7,207 bases of DNA. Origin: Candidatus Fermentithermobacillaceae bacterium UBA3951 (GTDB lineage: Bacteria > Bacillota > Sulfobacillia > Fermentithermobacillales > Fermentithermobacillaceae). The stretch is from contig DGDN01000027.1 in the NCBI GenBank assembly GCA_002385465.1, forward strand, positions 13,180 through 20,386, read 5' to 3'. The stretch's first letter is position 1; each line of letters begins with the position of its first letter. The translations under genes and the position numbers were made by a program. Under the pieces are notes generated by a model, which had not been told where the DNA came from, made no database searches, and saw only the letters and a list, made by a program, of their open reading frames with translations. Shown piece after piece: positions 1 to 5,876 of the stretch.

Positions 1-34
1 ATCCAGCCGGAAATGCGGGATAGACTCTGCCCAT

Positions 35-60
35 CCAGCTCAGCTTGAAATGCTAGCTGG
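35..60. other. Small imperfect hairpin, function unknown
   Basis: CCAGCT at 35-40 followed by AGC at 42-44 pairs with GCT at 52-54 and AGCTGG at 55-60. This leaves one bulged C and a 7-base loop. No T-run follows it, so it is not a typical intrinsic terminator. It may be part of the end of a decayed insertion sequence or chance. Confidence 0.3.
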
Positions 61-88
61 GTTCAGGGCATGCGGACAAAATCCTGGA

Positions 89-100
89 CTCAAATTTGAG
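89..100. repeat. Perfect 12-bp palindrome upstream of transposase remnant
   Basis: CTCAAATTTGAG is a perfect 12-bp palindrome ending 6 bases before the ATG at 107 and directly abutting the GGGAGG ribosome-binding site at 101-106. It could be an operator-like site or part of the left end of an insertion sequence. With a single copy its role cannot be decided from the window. Confidence 0.4.
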
Positions 101-106
101 GGGAGG

Positions 107-181
107 ATGTCCGTGTACTCACCGGAAGGCCGCAAGAAGGCAGTTGATCTGTACCTCAGCCTATCCGGCAAGACCTCCTAG
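107..181 (+). pseudogene. Transposase N-terminal remnant (IS3/IS150-type OrfA-like)
   Basis: A 24-codon reading frame begins with ATG at 107 and ends with TAG at 179-181. Its start, MSVYSPEGRKKAVDLYL, resembles the first residues of IS3-family OrfA helix-turn-helix transposase subunits, which commonly open with a Y-S-x-E-x-R/K-K-x-A-V-x-L-Y pattern and then a first helix. GGGAGG lies immediately before the ATG. The rest of the protein (helix-turn-helix, leucine zipper, DDE domain) is missing, and none of the three forward frames after 181 shows a continuation. The same frame is open back to base 2, but that upstream part does not look like protein. I infer a decayed insertion sequence. The family assignment rests on only about 17 residues and is tentative; a short unrelated peptide is possible. 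Confidence 0.5.
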
Positions 182-185
182 AGAA

Positions 186-218
186 GCTCTGAACGGGTTC
201 TGAATAGGCTCTGAAAAC
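186..218. repeat. Three tandem 11-bp repeats, core TCTGAA
   Basis: Three consecutive 11-base units occupy 186-196, 197-207 and 208-218: GCTCTGAACGG, GTTCTGAATAG and GCTCTGAAAAC. The core TCTGAA is identical in all three and recurs exactly every 11 bases, so the copies face nearly the same side of the helix. The array ends about 50 bases before the yqfC start. This spacing would suit a regulator-binding array upstream of the operon, but it may equally be debris from the neighbouring insertion sequence. Confidence 0.45.
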
Positions 219-256
219 GAAGGCAATTGCCCAAAGCCACGCTCATAGACATGAGT

Positions 257-263
257 GAGGGGG
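257..263 (+). promoter_or_regulatory. Ribosome-binding site of yqfC (decides start)
   Basis: GAGGGGG lies 7 bases before the GTG at 271 but only 1 base before the in-frame GTG at 265. Normal spacing therefore favours 271 as the translation start. Confidence 0.5.
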
Positions 264-270
264 AGTGGGA

Positions 271-540
271 GTGCTTAGGAAGATTAAGCAGGATCTCGCG
301 GAGATTCTTGAGCTCCCCTTGGACGTGAGCCTCGACCTTCCGAGAATCGTCATCGTCGGGGAACTCGGGGTCCTCATCCAAAACCATCGCGGCCTAATCC
401 AGTATTCGCCCGATCGCATCGTTGTGGGAGTTGGCGAAGGCCAGATAGCCGTCACCGGCGAGTCCCTTAAGATAAGCGAAGTCAACCGGGAAGACATGAT
501 TGTGAGGGGCCGCATCAAGACGGTCCAGATGTCCACCTGA
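271..540 (+). CDS. yqfC: Sporulation protein YqfC
   Basis: A protein of 89 residues from GTG 271, or 91 from GTG 265, close to the roughly 90-residue size of the YqfC family. It shows the family's pattern: an N-terminal helix ending in ILELPLDVSLDLPRI, then V-G-x-L-x-x-x-I-x-N-H-R-G-L-I-x-Y, and a C-terminal V-x-G-x-I-K-x-V-x-M. No signal peptide or membrane segment is visible. In Bacillus subtilis yqfC belongs to the mother-cell (sigma-E) sporulation regulon, and its biochemical role is unknown. It is the first gene of the cluster, and yqfD starts 34 bases after its stop, as in other spore formers. I chose 271 because the GAGGGGG site is spaced properly for it. No convincing promoter is visible upstream. 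The family call is confident; the exact start is less so. Confidence 0.9.
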   Translation: MLRKIKQDLAEILELPLDVSLDLPRIVIVGELGVLIQNHRGLIQYSPDRIVVGVGEGQIAVTGESLKISEVNREDMIVRGRIKTVQMST

Positions 541-574
541 TCATCACCTTAATACTGCACCGGGAGGCTAACCG

Positions 575-1750
575 TTGTCCCTAGCCAAAGCGGGCTACTG
601 GCTCAAAGGGTATGTGCTCGTGGAAGTCCGCGGCAAGAATCCAGAGCGGCTGGTAAACCTGTGCACGCTCGCCGGGTTTCCGGTCTGGGGGTTCTCCGCG
701 GGCGAAGGCTCGGTTTTTTTCTACACGACTCTCCCCAAATACCGGAGCATTCACAGGCTAGCCAGGAAATCGAGATGTGTCCCCAGGGTCCGGCGCCGGT
801 TCGGGCTTCCTTTCATCATGTCAAGGGTCAAGAAGAGACCCATATTTCTCTTGATGGCGGCGCTCATGCTGGTCGCCCTCATCTACATGGCCGGCGCGAC
901 ATGGTCTATCCAGGTGAAAGGGAACGAGACCGTGTCCGAGGAGGATATCCTCATGACGGCCGCTTCGGCAGGGCTCATGCCCGGCGCGAGGAAAAGCGCC
1001 CTGTCTCCTTCTGCCATCGAAGCGGCGCTTCTCAATGAGCACCCGGAGCTCACCTGGGCTTACGTTCACTTTCAAGGTACTCTGGCCGTCATTGAGGTGG
1101 TGGAAAAGACCAGACCATCCAGCGAACTCCCGGGAGATGTGGTGGCGGCGAAGGACGGCGTTGTGACCTCGGTGCTGGTTTTGTCGGGGACACCGGTGGT
1201 AAGCCCGGGCCAGACGGTCAGGGCAGGCGATGTGCTGATCGCAGGTTCGCCCGGTGACGCGAGGACCGGCGCCAGGGGAACCGTAGTGGCCCTTACGTGG
1301 TACGAAGTCTATAGGGAGACCGATCTCTATGACCAGATCTCGGTGCGGACGGGGAGGAAGACCGAGGCAAAAGTCTTAAGGTACGGAAAGACCGAGTTTA
1401 TGCTGAGCGGGAAGCACAATATGTTCGAGTGGTACGAAGTTGAGGACTACCCCGAGGTCAGCCTTTTCAAAGGCACGGACAAGGAACTCACGATTCTAAG
1501 CAGGGTGTTTTACGAAACGCAGTGGGTCCCCCGCAAGGTCACAGAGGAGGAAGCACTGCGTGTTGCGAAGCAAGAAGCCATGGAGGCCATAGAAAGGAAA
1601 TTGCCTTCGTCTGTTAAATTGGTAGACTTAAGCTGTGAGACGCTTAGGGTTCAAGAAGGCCTGATTGGTGTAAGGCTCGTCCTTTCCGTGGAAGAGGATA
1701 TCGGCCGTGTGAGGCCGTGGCCTGAGATAAAGGATTTGAACGGAGGTTGA
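575..1750 (+). CDS. yqfD: Sporulation protein YqfD
   Basis: 391 residues, matching the roughly 400-residue YqfD family. The start is TTG 575, preceded by GGGAGG at 562-567 with 7 bases of spacing; no closer start has a comparable site. Residues 1-85 form a basic cytoplasmic region (start SLAKAGYWLKGYVLVEVRG). A single membrane segment lies at about 89-107. It is followed by TWSIQVKGNETVSEEDIL, a POTRA/FtsQ-like beginning of the large external domain, and then a beta-rich region with G-R-G/A-R-G-x-V-x-A-x-T-W-Y-E features near 235-245. The protein is therefore probably anchored in the mother-cell membrane with most of its mass outside. In B. subtilis yqfD is sigma-E controlled and follows yqfC; its mechanism is not established. 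The frame continues in phase into phoH, separated by the single TGA at 1748-1750. Confidence 0.93.
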   Translation: MSLAKAGYWLKGYVLVEVRGKNPERLVNLCTLAGFPVWGFSAGEGSVFFYTTLPKYRSIHRLARKSRCVPRVRRRFGLPFIMSRVKKRPIFLLMAALMLVALIYMAGATWSIQVKGNETVSEEDILMTAASAGLMPGARKSALSPSAIEAALLNEHPELTWAYVHFQGTLAVIEVVEKTRPSSELPGDVVAAKDGVVTSVLVLSGTPVVSPGQTVRAGDVLIAGSPGDARTGARGTVVALTWYEVYRETDLYDQISVRTGRKTEAKVLRYGKTEFMLSGKHNMFEWYEVEDYPEVSLFKGTDKELTILSRVFYETQWVPRKVTEEEALRVAKQEAMEAIERKLPSSVKLVDLSCETLRVQEGLIGVRLVLSVEEDIGRVRPWPEIKDLNGG

Positions 1751-1759
1751 TCACCTAAC

Positions 1760-2740
1760 TTGCCGTCACAAGATAACCACATAGTCTTCGAACTTTCCGA
1801 TAACGGTGAGATGTTCCGTCTGTTCGGTTCCTACGATGAAAACCTTGCGCTGCTTGAAGACAGTCTCGACGTAAAGATTGTGGCTCGCGGCAGGAATCTC
1901 ACCGTGTACGGGAGCGACGAGGCTCTTGAAACGGCCCAAGTAGTTCTAAGGCACCTAATCAGTCGCGCGAAGTCGGGACACAAGGTGACAACCCAGGACG
2001 TACGTTATGCCATAAGGAGTGTTCGGGAAGGCAACGAGCTTACGGAGTATGGAGACACCATTCTGGTGAACGTCCGGGGCCGGCCTATAGGACCCCGTAC
2101 CCAGGGCCAGAAAGAGTACGTCAAGGCAATCAGAGAAAATCCGCTGGTATTTGGCATAGGACCCGCGGGGACCGGCAAGACATACATTGCGGTAGCCATG
2201 GCTGTGGCCGCGTTCAAGAAGAAGCAAGTAGACCGCATAATCCTTACGAGGCCTGCAGTTGAAGCGGGAGAGAGGCTGGGATTCCTGCCCGGAGACATCC
2301 AGGAGAAGGTCAATCCGTACCTTAGGCCCTTGTACGATGCTCTCTTCGATGTCTTGGGGCTGGAGACTTTTCAGAAGTATATGGAGAAAGGGCTCATTGA
2401 GGTAGCGCCACTGGCCTATATGAGAGGGAGGACCCTCGAATCGGCCTTCGTCATACTCGACGAGGCCCAGAATACGACGCCCGAGCAGATGAAGATGTTC
2501 CTTACCAGGATGGGTTTGAACTCAAAGGCCGTGGTGACCGGAGACGTAACCCAGATCGACCTTCCCAAGGGCACTTACTCGGGACTTGAGCAAGTGAGGA
2601 TCGTATTAAGAGACGTACCGGGCATAAGCATAGTGTACCTGTCCGATAGGGACGTGGTACGTCACGAGTTGGTGTCGAGGATCATCAGGGCTTACGAGAA
2701 GTACGAGTCGTCCACCTTGAGCGAGGAGCCGAGGAGATAG
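1760..2740 (+). CDS. phoH: PhoH family P-loop ATPase (YbeZ-like)
   Basis: 326 residues, normal for Firmicute PhoH/YbeZ. The N-terminal part (about 10-75) has the KH-like pattern LFGSYDENLALLEDSLDV-x-I-x-x-RGR-x-LTVYG. The P-loop ATPase core follows. Walker A is GPAGTGKT at 134-141 (lysine 140, threonine 141). ILTRPAVEAGERLGFLPGD, typical of PhoH, lies at about 161-179. Walker B is VILDE at 231-235 (D234, E235) followed by AQNTTPEQMKMFLTRMG. Sensor-like VVTGDVTQIDLP comes later. PhoH partners with YbeY in RNA/ribosome metabolism in several bacteria, and ybeY lies two genes downstream. The start TTG 1760 is the only start codon between the upstream TGA and the conserved N-terminus. Its Shine-Dalgarno GGAGGT (1742-1747) is rather distant, at 12 bases. 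The 3' end overlaps pgpH by one base (TAGTG), which suggests translational coupling. Confidence 0.96.
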   Translation: MPSQDNHIVFELSDNGEMFRLFGSYDENLALLEDSLDVKIVARGRNLTVYGSDEALETAQVVLRHLISRAKSGHKVTTQDVRYAIRSVREGNELTEYGDTILVNVRGRPIGPRTQGQKEYVKAIRENPLVFGIGPAGTGKTYIAVAMAVAAFKKKQVDRIILTRPAVEAGERLGFLPGDIQEKVNPYLRPLYDALFDVLGLETFQKYMEKGLIEVAPLAYMRGRTLESAFVILDEAQNTTPEQMKMFLTRMGLNSKAVVTGDVTQIDLPKGTYSGLEQVRIVLRDVPGISIVYLSDRDVVRHELVSRIIRAYEKYESSTLSEEPRR

Positions 2741-4839
2741 TGGGAGCGAAGCCGGATAAAGAGGCGCGAGCTAAGAATAAGGACAAGTTGTCGCTGCAGG
2801 CCGTTTTGAGCGGGATCGCAGGTTTTAGGCGCGAGCTCGTTTGGGGCAGCGTTACATTCATTGTTATGTTCACTACCTTTTTCGTCTCGCTCATGCCTCA
2901 GCCGGTGGGTGTCCAGGTAGGTGACGTATCAGCCGTAGATATCAAGGCTCCCAGAGAAGTAATCGACGTGGCCGCAACCGAAGCCCTTCGCAAGCAAGCG
3001 GCTGCCAACGTACCCGAGCAGTGGGAGAAGGACCCGAAAGTATTGGCCGACCTCAAGACGCAAGCATCTCAGTTCCGTGAAGCGGTTAGAGAGCTGCAGG
3101 CAGGGACTCCTACAACTCAAGAGATTATCGGGTCTTTACGCCCCTTCCTGAGTCCGTCGATGTCCGACTCAGATATTATAGCCCTTGCTGCGTCCCAGCC
3201 TGAGCTCTTGGATACCGGCGTCGCCAGACTCCTTGAGGTGTTGGAGGAAGGTCTATCTGCGGGTATTAAGTCCGAGAACCTTTCGTCGGCGAAGGCGGCG
3301 ATGGTTTCCGAACTTAGTGCCGCTTCCGAGATCCCGGCACATATTACCAAAGCCCTTGGCTCTTTCGTTGATAAGAACCTGAAAGCCAACTGGGTGCTCA
3401 ATCAAGAGAGCACGGAGAGGGAAAGGCGGAAGGCCGTAGAGGCTGTTGAGCCGGTACGGATCCGCCGGGGCCAGTTCATAGTCCGCGAAGGCGATATCGT
3501 TACAGAGGAACAAATGGCCCTCCTGGTGGAGTTGGGCATGGTAGGGCCCAGAGTCCGGTTTTCTGCCGTCGCGGGGGCTTTCCTCATGTCCACCCTGATA
3601 ATCGGGGTCATATACTTCTATTTGCGGGCGCATCACCCGGAGGTTTTCGGTTCGCAGAAGATGGCCGTCTTGGCGTCGGTGCTAATGGTGAGCGTTGTCA
3701 CTATCGGAGGCATGGCGGCTTTCACCGGGTTTCTTATACCTGCTGCAACGGGTGTTCTCCTGGTATCCTCTCTCTTCGACAGGCGCTTCGGGGTGCTTTT
3801 CAGCGCTTGCATGACACTGGTGGCCGGCACGGTTACCGGCTTTGACGTGCGGTTCATGGCTCTTTCTCTATCGGGCGGGCTGACCGCGAGCTTGGTTCTC
3901 CGGTCCGATTGGAACAGGATGCATTTCATACGGGCGGGTTTTGTGGTGGCCCTTACCAACACCGCCGCTTACATCGGGCTGGGACTTACAGGTACGGTGC
4001 CCTTGGACGACGTCCTCTCGTGGCGCGATATGCTCATGGTGATGGTCAATGGGCCCTTTTCAGCCGTCTTGGCGGTCGGCCTCTTGCCTCTCTTCGAAGC
4101 GGCCTTCGGGATCATAACCCCGATCAAGCTCCTCGAACTTTCCAACCCGGAACACCCGCTTCTCCACCGCCTACTTCTGGAGGCGCCCGGCACCTACCAC
4201 CACAGCATAATGGTTGCGAACCTGGCTGAGGCAGCCGCCACTGCCATCGGGGCAGATAGCCTGCTCGCACGGGTCGGAGCGTATTACCACGATGTGGGTA
4301 AGATAAAGCGTCCCTACTTCTTCACTGAGAACCAGATCCAGGGCATGGATAACCCTCATGACAAAATGAGCCCGACCCTTTCAGCCACGGTCATCATGTC
4401 TCACGTACGAGACGGCCTGGAGCTTGCAAGAGAACACAAGGTGCCTCAAGTGATACAGGATTTCATCGCCGAGCATCACGGTACGATGCTGGCTTCTTAC
4501 TTCTACAACAAGGCTCAGGAAGGCTCGGGCGGCAAAGACGCGAGAGTCCCGGAGGAATGGGACTTTAGGTATGAAGGGCCCCGCCCTCGCACCAAGGAGA
4601 CTGCCGTGGTGATGCTCGCCGATGGCGTCGAGGCGGCCGTTCGCGCTCTATCGAAACCTACGCCGGCGAGGATAGAATCTCTTGTCCGCAAGATGATAAA
4701 CGACCGCCTTTTCGACCACCAGCTCGATCGCTGTGATCTTACCCTCAAGGAGCTTGACACGGTCTCTGAGACCTTCACCAAGGTGCTTGCGGGCATGTTC
4801 CATACGAGGATAGAATATCCCGAGCAGAAAACCAAGTAG
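2740..4839 (+). CDS. pgpH: 7TM-HD domain c-di-AMP phosphodiesterase PgpH (YqfF)
   Basis: 699 residues, close to the roughly 710 of B. subtilis YqfF/PgpH. After a basic N-terminus, a first membrane helix lies at about 34-52. An external 7TMR-HDED domain follows (about 53-270, ending in the IRRGQFIVREGDIVTEEQ pattern). A cluster of hydrophobic helices spans about 273-458, and then the cytosolic HD domain. Candidate metal ligands are H488 in TYHHS, H517-D518 in YYHDVGK, H555, H579-H580 in EHHGT, and D628 in ADGVEAA. All the positions needed for a bimetallic HD site are present, and the spacing closely follows characterised PgpH. The family hydrolyses the second messenger c-di-AMP to pApA, affecting osmotic and cell-wall homeostasis. 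GTG 2740 overlaps the phoH stop, with GAGGAG just upstream. The gene is intact, and its frame runs in phase into ybeY after one TAG. Confidence 0.95.
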   Translation: MGAKPDKEARAKNKDKLSLQAVLSGIAGFRRELVWGSVTFIVMFTTFFVSLMPQPVGVQVGDVSAVDIKAPREVIDVAATEALRKQAAANVPEQWEKDPKVLADLKTQASQFREAVRELQAGTPTTQEIIGSLRPFLSPSMSDSDIIALAASQPELLDTGVARLLEVLEEGLSAGIKSENLSSAKAAMVSELSAASEIPAHITKALGSFVDKNLKANWVLNQESTERERRKAVEAVEPVRIRRGQFIVREGDIVTEEQMALLVELGMVGPRVRFSAVAGAFLMSTLIIGVIYFYLRAHHPEVFGSQKMAVLASVLMVSVVTIGGMAAFTGFLIPAATGVLLVSSLFDRRFGVLFSACMTLVAGTVTGFDVRFMALSLSGGLTASLVLRSDWNRMHFIRAGFVVALTNTAAYIGLGLTGTVPLDDVLSWRDMLMVMVNGPFSAVLAVGLLPLFEAAFGIITPIKLLELSNPEHPLLHRLLLEAPGTYHHSIMVANLAEAAATAIGADSLLARVGAYYHDVGKIKRPYFFTENQIQGMDNPHDKMSPTLSATVIMSHVRDGLELAREHKVPQVIQDFIAEHHGTMLASYFYNKAQEGSGGKDARVPEEWDFRYEGPRPRTKETAVVMLADGVEAAVRALSKPTPARIESLVRKMINDRLFDHQLDRCDLTLKELDTVSETFTKVLAGMFHTRIEYPEQKTK

Positions 4840-4847
4840 GGTGTGAC

Positions 4848-4852
4848 GGAGG
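4848..4852 (+). promoter_or_regulatory. Ribosome-binding site of ybeY (decides start)
   Basis: GGAGG sits 8 bases before the GTG at 4861. The in-frame GTG at 4843 lies upstream of this site and has only a weak GTAGGG close by, so 4861 is the better start. Confidence 0.6.
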
Positions 4853-4860
4853 CCCGGAAC

Positions 4861-5343
4861 GTGCCGGTCGAGGTTCAGTTTTCGACGGAAGCGCATCTTT
4901 CCCCGGAAGAAAAGGCCGGTCTCATGCGCCTTGCCGAAGAAGTGGTAGCGCTGTGTCTGGAGTCTGAGGGCCGTGCGGACGGCGAATGGGAGGTTTCGGT
5001 CGTCTTCGCTTCGGACGAGTTCATCGCCCGTCTTAACAAGGAGTACAGGGGCATAGACGGTCCTACCGACGTCTTGTCTTTCGCCCTCTTGGAGGGCGAA
5101 GGACCGGAGCCTTTTGAGGCAGAAGGAATGCCTGAGCTCCTGGGCGATATTGTCATCTCTCTGGATACGGCCAGGGCGCAGGCACAAAGCGCGGGGAAGA
5201 CCTTCCGGGAAGAGGTGGGCTTTCTCCTCATACATGGAACGCTGCATCTTTTGGGATACGATCATGATACGGCTCTGAAAGAGGCGGTAATGTGGGAACG
5301 CCAAGACGAGATCCTAAGGGAGTATCTCAGCCCCAAGACCTAG
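4861..5343 (+). CDS. ybeY: Endoribonuclease YbeY, rRNA maturation factor
   Basis: 160 residues from GTG 4861, the usual family size. The zinc-binding signature H-x3-H-x5-H is present as HGTLHLLGYDHD, with ligands H125, H129 and H135. The conserved LNKEYRGIDGPTDVLSF segment, including arginine 63, lies in the middle, and GDIVISLDTA follows. YbeY is a cytosolic single-strand RNase involved in 16S rRNA 3' maturation and ribosome quality control, often acting with PhoH/YbeZ, encoded here two genes upstream. An alternative start at GTG 4843 would add six residues, but it has a poor ribosome-binding site, whereas 4861 has GGAGG at 8 bases. The end of the gene (5292-5343) overlaps the longer possible form of dgkA. 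The function is confidently assigned. Confidence 0.95.
   Translation: MPVEVQFSTEAHLSPEEKAGLMRLAEEVVALCLESEGRADGEWEVSVVFASDEFIARLNKEYRGIDGPTDVLSFALLEGEGPEPFEAEGMPELLGDIVISLDTARAQAQSAGKTFREEVGFLLIHGTLHLLGYDHDTALKEAVMWERQDEILREYLSPKT
5281..5287 (+). promoter_or_regulatory. Possible ribosome-binding site for long form of dgkA
   Basis: GAGGCGG within the end of ybeY lies 4 bases before GTG 5292 (7 bases counting from its GAGG core). The only later in-frame start, ATG 5376, has no Shine-Dalgarno sequence. The site also encodes conserved-length ybeY residues, so the match may be chance. Confidence 0.35.
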
Positions 5344-5876
5344 GGGCCCCCCGACCTTCTTTCCGGCCGGTCGTCATGAGTTTCGTCCATGCGATGGAAG
5401 GCCTCTCCTACGTCTACCTTACTCAGAGGAACATGCGTATCCACGTCTCGATGGCCACCTTGGTCGGGGCCGCTTGTATTTTCCTGGGGGTGGGGAGACT
5501 TGAGGTCCTCATGGTGGTCCTGGCAACCGCCGGAGTCCTCGTCGCCGAGGTGGTCAACACCTTGACCGAATCCATGGTTGATATCCTTGAACCCCGGTAT
5601 CATCCTGCCGCCAAGGTGGTTAAAGATGTGGCTGCGGCAGGAGTGCTCATTGCCTCGGTTTTTGCCGCCTTTATCGGCGTTGTGGCGTTTTTCCCCGCCT
5701 TGCTTGACTTCCCCGAAAGGCTCAGGAGCCTCCTCCGAGAACGATTGGCCCTCTTCATAGCGTACACGTGCGTCGTTGTGGTCCCCTCACTAGTCGGGCT
5801 CTTCTTCGTAGAGTTTCGCTTTCCCAAAGGGCGGCTTCCGGGGTGCTTCGAAGCCGGAGATAAGGAGGGCACCTAG
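5292..5876 (+). CDS. dgkA: Small membrane lipid kinase, DgkA/undecaprenol kinase family
   Basis: 194 residues from GTG 5292, or 166 from ATG 5376. The DagK core starts at SFVHAMEGLSYVYLTQRNMRIH (residues 30-51 of the long form). It holds three membrane helices (about 54-68, 70-90, 112-135), the active-site pattern AEVVNTLTESMVD (E86, N89, E93) and KVVKDVAAAGVL (K111, D112). Firmicute members mainly phosphorylate undecaprenol, recycling the cell-wall lipid carrier; diacylglycerol is the alternative substrate. The usual protein ends near FFPALL (about 138), but here about 55 residues follow, with a fourth hydrophobic helix at about 152-173 and a short charged tail. The start is uncertain. GTG 5292 has a possible ribosome-binding site but overlaps ybeY by 52 bases and adds a proline-rich leader. 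ATG 5376 matches the conserved start but has no ribosome-binding site. The stop overlaps recO by one base. Confidence 0.92.
   Translation: MGTPRRDPKGVSQPQDLGAPRPSFRPVVMSFVHAMEGLSYVYLTQRNMRIHVSMATLVGAACIFLGVGRLEVLMVVLATAGVLVAEVVNTLTESMVDILEPRYHPAAKVVKDVAAAGVLIASVFAAFIGVVAFFPALLDFPERLRSLLRERLALFIAYTCVVVVPSLVGLFFVEFRFPKGRLPGCFEAGDKEGT

Noticed and set aside
223..251. Possible sigma-E promoter: GCAATTG (223-229), 14-base spacer, CATAGACA (244-251)
   Set aside because: Only partial matches to both boxes. Transcription would start at about 258, on top of the yqfC ribosome-binding site, leaving no usable leader.
243..536. 97-residue minus-strand frame opposite yqfC
   Set aside because: Low-complexity composition with no recognisable motif. 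It exactly shadows the well-supported yqfC gene.
1298..1440. Exact 11-base repeat TGGTACGAAGT at 1298-1308 and 1430-1440 in yqfD
   Set aside because: Both copies encode W-Y-E-V in the same protein. The repeat is short, single and explained by coding, with the first copy lying in a family-conserved motif.
3253..3636. 127-residue minus-strand frame inside pgpH
   Set aside because: It is antisense to the conserved external domain of PgpH and has no recognisable domain or independent ribosome site.
4648..5304. 218-residue minus-strand frame across the end of pgpH and ybeY
   Set aside because: It overlaps conserved catalytic regions of two recognised genes, is rich in Arg/Leu as expected of antisense shadows in GC-rich DNA, and shows no family motif.
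5343..5373. GC-rich inverted repeats after ybeY as a transcription terminator
   Set aside because: No T-run follows, and dgkA continues immediately in the same direction in the usual operon order.
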